A stretch of 64,000 bases of DNA from the NCBI RefSeq assembly GCF_041146795.1, contig NC_135176.1:13760286-13824285 (forward strand), in the 5' to 3' direction. This DNA is from Maylandia zebra. Taxonomy: Eukaryota; Chordata; Actinopteri; Cichliformes; Cichlidae. The notes beneath the pieces are model-generated. The model was not told where the DNA came from, ran no database searches, and saw only the letters and a list, made by a program, of their open reading frames with translations. This document shows, one piece after another, positions 51,524 to 64,000 of this stretch; position 1 is the stretch's first letter; each line of letters opens with the position of its first letter. Position numbers and translations under genes: made by a program.

Positions 51524-54500
51524 ATGGTCTCCTCGGTGAAGCCGTACAAAAAACAGCACTACGCTGACCTGAAGAATGACTGCATCAGGAACAAGACGCT
51601 GTTTGAGGATCCAGAGTTTCCAGCCACCAACGCTTCACTCTATTATAACAAACCACCTCCTGGTAGGGTAAAGTGGAAACGACCTGCGGTAAGTGGCCAA
51701 GGCTAATATCCATCAAGCCACATGTTTGTTTTTAAGACAGCATGTAAGAAAAGGAAAAAACTAAACCTATAATTATACTTTTTTTCAATACTGTTAAAGT
51801 CTTAACAGTCTGTCATGTTATTTTCTCTGTTGTAGGAGATAAGTAAAAAACCTCATCTGTTTGTTGAGGGCATCAGCTCCCATGATTTGAACCAGGGAGT
51901 TGTGGGAAACTGCTGGTTTGTTGCAGCCTGCTCTTGTCTGGCCTTGAAGCCAAAGCTCTGGCAGAAGGTGTGTTAACTTTGTTGCTTTATTCTTAATGTG
52001 GGTGTCGAGGAGTTGGTGCGTTAAAGTTGATAACTGTACATTAATAAAACTTAAATACTGTAACTATAGCAGCAGGGTATTCGTTTCAGGAAGGAAGTTC
52101 TCCCATGGATATATTCAATATATCTGGCAGACAAACATATTATATTGTACTGTAACTTTGCTAATAACTAAGGGCAAAGGGACTATGAAACCTGAGAGAT
52201 ACAAAATTCAGCTATTTAGAAAATTGTCTGTGAAACTTGACTGTATTGGGTTTATCTTTTTTTCTTAAATAAAATACAAATCAAAGAAGAAGAGGGAAAA
52301 GAGGGAAACCTGAAGAGGAACTGGAGGGGCTTAGCGATGGAGAATAAATGTCAACCAAAAAGTTTTAGTCCTTTGTAGAAATCTTTCACCTTTTTTCCAC
52401 ATTTTAGTTGCAAGAAATGAGCAGAGGAAGAAAAACTGAAAGTGTGAGGATACATCAGCTATGCATTCTATGTCACTTATTTTGTCTTACCCACTCCACA
52501 TTATATGTTCTCAAATCCCTGGGGTTGGTACAACTAGAGAACTTAATGGCCAATTCTTTATTACAGCGTTATGTATGTTCCATCCACTGCAAACGTTTGA
52601 TTTTATAACACACATAAAACACTACAACACCTGCATGTATTGGTCATGAGATAATGTGAACTAAATAGGCATGCTTCCACTATACTGTGTAGAACTGCAG
52701 ATCTTTTGTCTGAATTCTGCGTGCACTCAGCGCTTTATGAGCAAAGATGTAATTTAAAGGGTTTTGTTGAACTCGTTATAGTGTATACTAAACTATAGTA
52801 TGTTTATGTTTTGGTGATTTTGTTCAAATCTATCTGTTGTGGGCACATTTCATTTTGGGTGATGTCGCATGCCAAATCAGGTGATTCCTGACTGGAAGGA
52901 GCAGGAGTGGGATGACAAACACCCCGAGAACTACGCAGGAATCTTCCACTTTCAGTTCTGGATCTTTGGTGAGTGGATCGACGTGGTGGTCGATGACCGA
53001 CTCCCTACGATCAATGAAGAACTCATCTACTGCCACTCGAAAGACCCCAACGAATTCTGGAGTGCTCTGCTGGAAAAGGCCTATGCAAAGTCAGTATACT
53101 TTAAATAGCCTGATTGGGGGGGAGACTCTTACTTGGTTTAGTTTTAGGTCCCGTCTGCATTTATAATGCTTTGAACTAAACTTCTGCATTTCTTACACCA
53201 TCTGTGCCCAGGCTCTCTGGCTGCTATCAGTCCCTTGAGGGCGGAAACACTGGTGATGCTGTGGTGGATTTCAGTGGAGCTGTATCTGAAGCCATCAGCC
53301 TAGAAGAAGGGCAATTTTATAAGGACCAAGGAAAACAAGACAAGCTTTTTGATGACCTGCTGAAGGTGTACGACCGAGGAGGAATCATAAGCTGCTCCAT
53401 CAGGGTCTGTGCTGTTTCTGAATATACACGTCTTTGTGTTTTAAGCACTTTAAACATGCCGATAGTAATTGTTTGCAAAATATTACAGGCACAGCCTCAT
53501 GAAATTGAGCTCAAGATGATAAACGGGCTCGTGAAAGGCCATGCGTACTCAGTAACTGCAGTGAAGAGGGTTCGTTTGGGTCATGGGCTGCTGGCCTACT
53601 TCAAGAATGAAACCATTCCTCTGATCCGTATGAGAAACCCCTGGGGTAAGATTGAATGGAAAGGAGCCTGGAGTGACAGGTGAGCAGGAAGCTTGTTATA
53701 GTTAATTTTGTCTTTGCTATGTGTTCTGATTTCAGCAGACACTGTGCCAAAAAAAGCCTTTTTAAATGGAACGCTGTCTGCCTTACAAACTTGTTTTTGT
53801 GTTTTTTGGATTCATATGGAAAACAGAGCCGTGGTTTGTTGGTTCAAATAGTTCAATCACATTTGATTTTATTTATGTAGCAAATCACAACAGATGCCTC
53901 AAGGCACTTTACATCAGAAGATGAAGAAGCCATAAAGACCCTAACAGTCAGACCCAGCCTTATCTATATTCTGTTGAAATCTCCCAATTCTTTGAATCTT
54001 TGGGCTGAAGGAGGGACAATACTCGGTGTATCAATGCTCACAACCTGCTTTGGGACAACCTGCTTACAACCTTCTCTTCATGATTCAACAATTAAGCATG
54101 TCAAGAAAACAGTGTAACACATTCCCAGCAGATCAAGGATACAGAGTGATGCACATTTATCTAATGAACTAATATGTGAATATGTTCTGTTAACTCAAAA
54201 GTATAACGAGAACTAAACTACATACAGCTCACACACTCTATATTAAAGGGTATAATGTGATCTACAGCAGTATTCTAATTCAACTACTTTGATTACATAT
54301 ATAAGGTAACATATAATAACAGAATAATCTAACAATTCTTTATCAAAAAGGAAAGTTTCAATACTAATCTTAAAAGTAGAGAGGGTGTCTGTCTCTTGAG
54401 TCCAAACTGGGAGCTGGTTCCACAGTGGCGTGAAGGCTCCTCCTCCCATTTTACTTTTAAATACCTGAGAGACCCCAAGTAAGCCCCCAGTCTGAAAGCA

Positions 54501-57500
54501 AAGTGCTCTAATGGGGTATACACTAATGCAAGGTCTTTAGGATAAGATGGAGAATAATTATTCAAGCCTTGTATAACAGGAGAAGATTAATTAATTGAAT
54601 TAATTGAATTAATTGATTCTTTATTTAACAGAGAACCAGTGAAGAGAAGCCAATGTGGGACAAATACACTCTCTATTTCTAGTCTGTGTCAGTACTCTCA
54701 CTGCAGCATTTTGGATCAACTAAAGCATTTTTAGGGAGTTTTTGGGAGAGCCTGATAATAATGAATTACAATGACTGAGCCTAATAATGCCAAATAATGA
54801 CTTCTTCATGGCAAAACCTCCATCTGTCTGTAAATTAAATTTGTAATGTAATTTAATGTTAGGGCAAGTTGTTGGCTAATACTCGGGGATGTTACAGCAT
54901 TTTAGATTGAACTATTTACAGACTTTTACAGAGATCTATAAAAGGAGTTTCAGGTATTTTTATTTTTTCAGTGTTACAAAGTCTCTGTGGAAACTTTTGC
55001 TACTGGCTCAGACAGGCAATTGTCCAAAAATGAAAAAATGTCTTTTGATCTGTGCGCTGTTTGTAAGCGCATTAAACATTCTTCCTTGCTTTATTCTTGT
55101 TTGCCAGTTCTGAGGAATGGGCAAAGGTTGGTGACACAGAGAGGCATAAGCTTGGCATCACAGTGGAAGATGATGGAGAGTTCTGGTAAGTGATGAATTT
55201 CCTCAATCACAGCACTATTTCAGGACAGTTTATCCCACTTTTCCAGATTTTAATAATAGATTCTGTTCAAATCTTCAGGATGTCATTTACAGACTGGTGC
55301 AAGTTCTTCACTGATGCAGACGTGTGCCGTGTCATAAATACTTCATTGATTAGCGTCCATAAGACTTGGAATGAGTACGTGCACTTTGGCAGCTGGTCCA
55401 AAAATGCTGACCCACTTCTAAACCGCTGTGGGGGCTGTGCTAACCACAAACGGACATTCCTGCAGAACCCACAGGTACAGCAGGCTCTGGATGACCTCTC
55501 TCCTTACATCGCCTCTGTTCATGTATGTGTACACATCTGTGATGACTCCATTTCAACTTCTTTTGCAGTATTTATTTGATGTGACAAAGGAGACTGATGA
55601 GGTCCTCATCTCGTTGCAACAGAGAGACATGAAAATCCACAGACCTCAAGGTCATGGAGAAAACCTTACCATTGGCTTTGGCATCTTTAAGGTATCACAG
55701 TGTCATGTAACCCTTCCATATGTGGGAAAGACTGTGTTTGTGGGAGATGTGAAATGCTTAAAATATAGCCAAACATGTCATACTCATTTGTCAGAATAAT
55801 GTCTGCTGTGTGTGCTGAGTTTGAGGGGACTTTCTTCACAGCTTCACAGCTATTGTAAATGTTTAAAGTCTAAAGAAAATGTGTCAAATTGTCTCAATAT
55901 GCAGGACTAGAAATGAGGGATAATAATACGGTGCAGGCCCACATTTAGTGAACGGCTCATTATTCTTGTCTGGAATGAAAACATTAATCAAAGTTCAGTT
56001 TATTTTGGTCAAAAGCAAAGCCTTTTCACCCCATCCTGCATCACTTTGGTCAAAAAAATCTGGCTTGAATTGACTTTCTCTTCTCATTTAATGACCAAAC
56101 AGTGATAAGTTTGTTTTTTCCAACAACTTACACCCCTTGAGTGTTTTATCAGAACCAAAACAGACCATTTCAGCAGCCTGAACCATAAATGATTAAACAC
56201 AAAAAGGTACCACATACTTTCTGTGATTGCTTCAGGCTGAAAAGCAGCGTGGAACCGAACACCAAACTCAAATCTTTGTGATGATTTCAGACGGCTCGGA
56301 TGCCTGTGTTCTTGTGCAGCAGTGTGCAGGGATTATTTAGGACTCACGTGTTATGTCTGCTAAATCATAACCAGGCCAAAAAAAAAGCTGAAAAGTATGA
56401 AATACATGGATACACTGAGTTCTGAAACAGACACAAGATACAATAAGTGCCGATCACTACAACCTGGGGTGTGTTTCAGAAACGGGTTTAAAACTTGATG
56501 TTGTCCTGCATGTTGCGATTAGATTGTCACCTTTAAATGAGACCATGAAACCCAGTGTGACAAAACTGACGGCCCATTTCCTGTAATGAGACTTTAGTTG
56601 ACAGAGACATGGCAAAGTTCAGACACACACTGTGCACTATTATCACGCTGATAGAAGTGCTGCCAAAACTCTGGACAGGAATGAATATCAGCACCATAAA
56701 ATTTCAACACAGTAATGCGCGTGTTAAAATTCAATTATTGTTTCTATTTTGTGCCACCAGGAGGCAGAAAACTCTTTTCCACTTCTCTTTACTACGCCGT
56801 TTAAAGGCATCAATTAAAGTTTATGATGAACAAGAAGAACATGTATTCGTTGACTCTGGCACGAATTCAAATGTAGTTTAATTAAGTACAAAATTAGCAA
56901 AATGCAGTTTAAAAGTCATTTTTCTGCCCAGGTACTTTTTCGGATTGCTGCTATACTGATGCAGCTGACTGCGGTGGAGCGGAAGGTTTTGCTCCTTCAT
57001 GCAGTAAAAAGTGCAGTTCATTAGAGTTCAAGTCACCTTTAAGTAAGATGGCTATAAATTAAACAGGGAAAAATGAAATTCTGCTACCCAGATTTGTTTG
57101 TATAGTAGACGTAATTTATGTAATCTTGTATATTTTTGCTACGTCGTATTATTTTGATCAATTGTTTTTGCAAGCTAAGCTTGCAGTCAAGCTCACCCTG
57201 TATGTCAAGCTGCATTCATTTCGAGCGTACTATATGCTTCTTAGGTGATATTTTCATGTGTCACTTGTAATCGCATTTCCTTTGAAATTTATTGAAGTAG
57301 CTCCAAACTGTGTTGCACAGGATTTTGGTAAATTATGCTCACAAAATATCAAATTCTTTTCTAGGTGGAGCTGAACAGGAAGTACCGTTTACATGACATC
57401 CTGACCCAAAAGTGTGTAAATACGTCAACCTACATCAATGCTCGGACAGTGTTCATGAGGATCAGTCTGACTCAGGGCCGATATGTCATCTTCCCCACCA

Positions 57501-58862
57501 CCTTCCAGCCTTTTACGATGGGCGATTTCATGCTCCGGGTTTTCACTGATGTGGAGTCCGGCTGCAGGTAGGACAGTGCCGTAGATGTGAGGTCAAGCCA
57601 ACAACAGTGTGTAGCTGAGTTTGTCAGACAAAAATGTAATATCAATAACTCCAAAAATAACGCACTTATCTGGGAAAGTGACTGACATGGCAGCTGTTTG
57701 TACGTTTTTAGTCCAAGAAAACATTCAAATTAGTGTTTTGGGAAATAGGGACCATTTAAATGTGATTTACAGTAACTTCTATTGCTTTTCTTGGCCAAAT
57801 ATTTTATTTGGCCACATTGCCAACTCTTAACTCTTCTCTACTCTCACAGGGAGCTGACAGTGGACAAGCCTCAGGTAAAATGCTGGAGTTCAATCATTGG
57901 TTACCCACAAGCTGTGACTCATGTCTATGTACATTCAGCTGAGGGGCTGCAGAATCAGGACCGCACAGGAGGTTAGAAGACTTTCCACAAGTTAAACTTC
58001 CTGCTATAACACTTCTGTTCAGCGTGATGAGTCTTTAATCCACCAAATCTGGTTCTCTTTCACGCAGGTGCAGACCCCTACGTGATCATATCATGTGAGG
58101 GCAAGTCAGTCAAATCCACCATCCACAAGGACACCTTAAACCCAGAGTTTGCAACTAGCGGTGTTTTCTACAGGAAAAAGCTGAGCAAGCCCATAACTGT
58201 GCAGGTAATATGCAGTCTATCTCATTAGTCCTGCTTAATGGAATTATTCTCAGTGACTGGTGGAGCAAAGGGATTTCTCACCTCTGTCCGGTTGAAACTA
58301 TGTCTCTCAGACATGTGTGCTTTTCAGAGATCAGCGTTATTTTAATCTCAAAGACTGTAAAGTTTTCATTAAAGAGTTTGTAAAAGGCTTCAAGAGCATA
58401 AGAAAACAAATTTCCCAGCTTTTAACAGTGAATAAACTTTCAATTTACCTGAAGTCTTACACACAATTCTGCATCAAATGTAAACTAAGTGCCGTCTCTG
58501 CTCATAAAAGCCAAAACAACAACAATACATTTTTTTTACACCACTAGCCTAATTTGCATATTGGACCAAGTCTCATCCTGCGTGTGCAAATCTTAAATTC
58601 CTAATCTGTTTAATGAGTGAAAACATTTGTTTTGCCATTACATTTTAGAGTGTGGAGATAAATATATTTCAAACTGACTGTTTCTCCTCAGGTGTGGAAC
58701 AGCAACGCAGTGAAGGATGAATTTATGGGCCAAGTCGTGTTGTCCGGGTCAGTGAACGACCCCACCGAACCTCAGAGGCTTCAGCTCACAGATCAAAGAC
58801 GGCAGATGCCCGGCACCATCGGCCTAAGGATCGTCACCTCGGTTCAGCTGACTGCCATATGA
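51524..58862 (+). CDS. capn6: calpain, CAPN5/CAPN6 type, complete, 12 coding exons
   Basis: Coding exons are 51524-51688, 51836-51967, 52881-53089, 53212-53404, 53489-53679, 55108-55185, 55279-55474, 55569-55691, 57365-57567, 57850-57971, 58068-58204 and 58692-58862 (1920 nt, 639 aa; human CAPN5 640, CAPN6 641). All sites are GT/AG and in phase. The start gives [17 protein letters not shown]. The papain-like CysPc domain (about 26-343) has Cys81 ([10 protein letters not shown]), His251 (VKGHAYSVT) and Asn283 (RNPWGK). A CBSW/domain III (about 345-495) and a C-terminal C2 domain (about 510-630; [10 protein letters not shown]) follow; there is no EF-hand. This is the TRA-3-like calpain architecture, a Ca2+-regulated cysteine protease. 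The sequence is closest to CAPN5, but the dcx-pak3 position is that of CAPN6, whose mammalian protein has lost the catalytic Cys. The symbol is therefore positional. Confidence 0.93.
51968..52880 (+). other. capn6 intron after coding exon 2
   Basis: AT-rich intron of 0.9 kb; no repeat family or exon was recognised. Confidence 0.5.
53845..54800 (-). mobile_element. L2-type LINE 3' fragment in a capn6 intron
   Basis: The plus strand begins TTTATTTATGTAGCAAATCA and CTCAAGGCACTTTAC, the reverse of the LINE tail. Minus-strand translation near 54360-54450 gives [20 protein letters not shown], the same reverse-transcriptase C-terminus family as the copy in the dcx intron. Beyond about 54600 the sequence (a run of TTAATTGAA units, then ATTTTGGATCAACTAAAGC and ATAATGAATTACAATGACTG) looks like another common fish repeat joined to it. 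The whole is decayed and lies in the intron between coding exons 5 and 6. Confidence 0.65.
55692..57364 (+). other. capn6 intron after coding exon 8
   Basis: No exon. A short open frame at 56609-56881 has no homology that I recognise and no splice support. The polypyrimidine acceptor TTCTTTTCTAG ends at 57364. Confidence 0.45.
58205..58691 (+). other. last capn6 intron
   Basis: 487 bp of AT-rich sequence without recognised features, ending in TTTCTCCTCAG. Confidence 0.6.
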
Positions 58863-59075
58863 CCGGAGAGAGGGCTGAATCCTTTCTCAGCTTTGACTTA
58901 TTTGACAAGCATCAAAACCAGCAGCGGGATGCATTTGTATGAAGGTGAATTTATGTGAGCAGGGAATTATGGGACAAACTGAAAATCTCTCCCTTTTCGT
59001 TACTTTTGATCTTCTTTTTTTTTAATTCATGCTTTTATAATTTATATATAAAGTTTTTATTTTGATGTGTTTGTA
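58863..59075 (+). other. putative short 3' UTR of capn6
   Basis: About 0.2 kb follows the TGA stop and ends around TATATATAAAG (59043-59053), a weak TATAAA-type poly(A) signal, followed by GATGTGTTTG, a G/T-rich downstream element. Inferred from signals only. Confidence 0.35.
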
Positions 59076-60450
59076 ACCCCGATTATTCTGATACGACACT
59101 GTGAGAAACATGGCAGTATTTGTCCTTCAGGCCTCACAGTTACCAAGATCGCGGCCTGTACAGTCGCCTTTTTGCAGAGTAACGTGTTACATGCTACACC
59201 TGGTGTTACACGTATGCATTCCTCTTCCGTTTCTTTCCTCCAGCAGTTTACAATCATGGTTCGTTCTCATGAGTACTAAGAAAATCCTCAATGGAACAAA
59301 AATTAAAAGAAATCCTAAGACCAAACACTGCTACGACTCTGGTTTTCTTCCTCTTTTTATTTCAGTCCAGTTCCCAAACTGCAATATTTTGTTGTTTTTT
59401 TTTCCTTCAGTTTTTTTTTTTGTTTTTTGGACACTCAAGACACAGCCATGCACAATTCAAAGTTCAAAAAGTCTATTGCTTCAACCACAATTAAAAATAG
59501 TTTATCCAAAACCTCATTTCCCCTTCACTCATTTGTCCTTTTCCAAAGATGGGGGAAGGCCTGCTGAGGTATGCCAGATGGATCAGCAGTTTTACAAAGC
59601 TAGACAATAATAAGAGTAGTAGTAATAATAATCATAATAATAATAAAGATAATAATTTAAAAAGTAACATTTTTTGTCTTTGTTCCATTCTCTTGATAGA
59701 CATTAATAGAGGAATTTTCACACCACGTGTACAGGTTTACACATTCAGAAGATAGGAATGTACAGGAGCAACCACAGAAAAGGGGGCACGTCGGCGGTGT
59801 CTCTCGTCCCGAAATTCACCTTTGTGCTCATAGTTCAGACCTGTACATGGGGCAGAGGCCAGATGTCCCAGGGCTGGCGAAGCTTCCTAACAGGCCACCC
59901 ACACCTACCACGCGCACTCACACACGCACACACACGCACAAACACTCAGCAGTGGTATTCAGGACAGACTGTGTGGGCCCGCACACAGAGTGCTGCATTC
60001 ATCGGCTCTCTGTCCGGATGAAGGAGTGTCCTATAAAGCCCAAACAGGAGAGGTGGATCCAGGAGTGCAGAGACGGCGTTTGTGTGTTTGCTTTTCTCTC
60101 TTTTTTTCTCTTCTATTTCCAGGGTGCAAAACAATTATTGATACATACCACAGAGCAACCTGAATATTGTCGTTTTAAGTTACATAGTTATGAAAAAAAA
60201 GTGGGGGTTCCCGTCGTATTTACATACATACATACATATCCTAACAATCTTAACCTATCTGAAGATGACATACAGTGTATAGTTTGTTTTACATGCATGG
60301 ATTCTGTTGCTTCCTCCTGTCTCACGTCACTCCATCTTCTGCGCTGGACAGTGGAGGTACAATATGACTAAGCAGCTACCCTGCACCTCAAAGTCAAGGT
60401 GGACAACACGAGTGAGGCATCTTCTAGTGCAGATTGAGGTAGCCCCCTAA

Positions 60451-60497
60451 CACACACACACTCACGCACGCACACACACACGGGGGGGGGGGGGGGG
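60451..60497. repeat. CA-rich tract followed by poly(G)
   Basis: CACACA/CGCACG-type dinucleotide sequence runs directly into 16 consecutive G. Read directly. Confidence 0.9.
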
Positions 60498-60827
60498 ATG
60501 CTACATGGGAAATGTCCAATGAAGGCAGCAAATACAGACACAAAATCTAAACTTCTGTACAGAGGAGTGAGTTTAAGCAAACCCAGTATGGAAGGAATGA
60601 TGGCGATCAATGTGAACCTCGGCTAGGGTTTTCAGCGCTATAGGGCAAGGTACAATCGTAAAATGGCACTCCCTGCTTCCTGCTTCACTCCCTTGATAAC
60701 ATCCCCCTCTTTTTGATCTGACGCACACCCACAAGGTGATAAAATGTAAATATCACAGAAAGAATTTGCATAACATCCAATTAAATGAGGGGGGAAAAAA
60801 GAATGAATGAGCAGCATCATAAGTACA

Positions 60828-60871
60828 AAAAGGAAGAAGGAAGGACGGAAGGAAGGAGGGAAGGAAGGAGG
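60828..60871 (+). repeat. (GGAA)n-like purine tract
   Basis: Imperfect tandem GGAAGGAAGG units with single-base interruptions inside the putative pak3 3' UTR. Confidence 0.85.
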
Positions 60872-62070
60872 GGCAGCTGGTGGTCAGTGGCTCATTGGAC
60901 ACAACACATGCATTTGAAGTACTTTCCCTTTATGTCGTGTTTGTCAGTTTCAATTGGATAAAGATATTTTTTGTTCACAGCATTTGTTTGTTGGGTGTAT
61001 TTTGACTAAGGACACTGTGATTCTTGGGGCATCCTTGGGTGTGATTGAGTGTGGTGCTGGACCTCCAACTTACTGTAGATGACCATCTTCTAGGATGAGT
61101 AAATGACAGATCTCCATAATATAAACATCTCAAGCACACAGCTCTGGCTCTGGCATCAGTGATCATGTGTGTCTGCAACAGGAAACAGCCAAAACTTCAG
61201 GCAACCGTCGCCAACTCCAACTCTTCACCGATATGAAATGGATTAATAAAGGGTGTTTAAAGCTGGCATAGGTCATGTGAAATTATTCCTGACTTTTTCC
61301 CCTGTAGTGGCACCCCTACTACACGCATTTACAAACACACACACAGACACACAGAAAATGCAAAAATATTCCACCTTGAGATGTGACAGTCTGCAGAGGA
61401 GTAGCTATGTTTTTTCCACAGAGCCGTAGTCATGCAGGCAAAGGCTGGGTCCAGAATCACGCTCTCACATCAGCCAGTCCCTGCAGGTGCAGGTGTGGCC
61501 CGATGGTGCACCATGAAGGGAAGGACTGGAGGAGGGATAATCAAGCCTAAAGCTTGCCAGGGAAGGAAATTCAGGCTCTTCAAGTTTAGTTTTTTTGTCT
61601 CTCCTCGTCGCTCTTGGAGCCTCTTCTTGAAAATGAGCACGCTTTCTTTTCAATTTTCTCATGGTTTTTTTTTTTTCGGTTTGGGAAGCAACCGCCTCCC
61701 AAACAGGACGTACGACACAAAGAAATGTGCACAGTTTGTATACGCGCACGCAGGCCAACACACCCACACACTCACACACACTTGTGATAGACTGCTCTAC
61801 ATGTACAGAGTGCTGGAGGAGTAAACGGGGAGACAAGGTCTTTTCAGCAGCATGGGCCGAGACGCTGCAAGGCCAGATGTCCATCCTACATTTGAGGCCT
61901 GGGGGTCTTTTGTCCTTGTGCTGTCACTGTAAGTCACACAAACCCCTCCTTGTGCTGTCACTGTCACGTCACCCGCCCCCCATACACCCATACACCCAAG
62001 CCCCTGGATGTGATGAAAGCACTCATCGCAGGCGGGGCTCCAGCCTCGGGTGCGGACAGAGAGCACATCC

Positions 62071-64000
<1,930 letters not shown>

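Larger units (their letters stand above)
59040..62070 (-). other. putative 3' UTR of pak3 (up to 3 kb)
   Basis: The region follows the TAA stop at 62071-62073 on the minus strand and has no recognisable exon. Minus-strand AATAAA signals occur at 59356-59361 and 59056-59061; the second would make the transcript overlap the capn6 3' end. It includes CA-type tracts (59918-59945, 60451-60481), a 16-G run (60482-60497) and a GGAAG-rich purine tract (60833-60870). The long open frames here are low-complexity artefacts. Confidence 0.4.

Noticed and set aside
53204-53683. 159-aa open frame as a single protein
   Set aside because: It reads through the 84-bp intron 53405-53488; the true product is two calpain exons joined at AGG|GCA.
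56609-56881. 90-aa open frame in a capn6 intron
   Set aside because: No recognised homology, no splice signals matching neighbouring exon phases, and AT-rich composition like the rest of the intron.
59101-59610. 169-aa plus-strand open frame downstream of capn6
   Set aside because: The composition is Phe/Leu-rich from T-rich DNA, and it lies in the 3' UTR zone of pak3; no homology recognised.
59727-60371. 214-aa plus-strand open frame
   Set aside because: It is built from CA-rich low-complexity DNA in the antisense of the pak3 3' UTR, with no recognisable domain or splice support.

Overview
The window is vertebrate nuclear DNA, most likely from a spiny-rayed (percomorph) teleost fish. The evidence is small exons with canonical GT/AG splice sites, long AT-rich introns, many Tc1/mariner relics and L2-type LINE tails of kinds common in fish genomes, and long dinucleotide and homopolymer tracts. 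No bacterial, phage or plasmid features are present.

Four genes can be rebuilt exon by exon. (1) A tmem47-like four-pass membrane protein on the minus strand, 3 coding exons, 2029-11529, 179 aa, complete. (2) dcx (doublecortin) on the plus strand, 6 coding exons, 24968-42212, 350 aa, complete, with a probable untranslated first exon near 20995-21145 and a 3' UTR of about 3 kb. (3) A calpain of the CAPN5/CAPN6 type on the plus strand, 12 coding exons, 51524-58862, 639 aa, complete. Its position between dcx and pak3 marks it as the positional counterpart of mammalian CAPN6, but its sequence is CAPN5-like and its catalytic Cys/His/Asn are intact. (4) pak3 (p21-activated kinase) on the minus strand: only the last five coding exons, 62071-63877, are inside; the gene continues past the right edge. 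The dcx-capn6-pak3 order and orientation match the human Xq23 block. The tmem47-like gene beside it is not part of that human neighbourhood (human TMEM47 is on Xp).

Between the genes lie several generations of mobile DNA. The best preserved is a complete 1.55-kb DD37E Tc1/mariner element (5815-7366) with an uninterrupted 338-aa transposase, exact 25-bp outer and 20-bp inner inverted repeats and TA duplications. It sits inside the decayed transposase of an older Tc1-like element. Other relics are Tc1-like copies at about 2950-3850, 9250-9580, 19270-20150 and 45531-46520; a short non-autonomous hAT element with an 8-bp target duplication at 11858-12281; L2-type LINE fragments in introns of dcx, capn6 and pak3; and a LINE C-terminus at 48150-48345.

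The dcx introns contain non-repetitive blocks that look like candidate regulatory DNA, with three RFX X-box-like motifs and a perfect 26-bp palindrome. I did not find an obviously new multi-gene system. The points most worth a second look are the catalytically complete calpain at the CAPN6 locus, the apparently young DD37E transposon, the dcx intronic palindrome and X-box motifs, and the possible shared tail-to-tail 3' end of capn6 and pak3.
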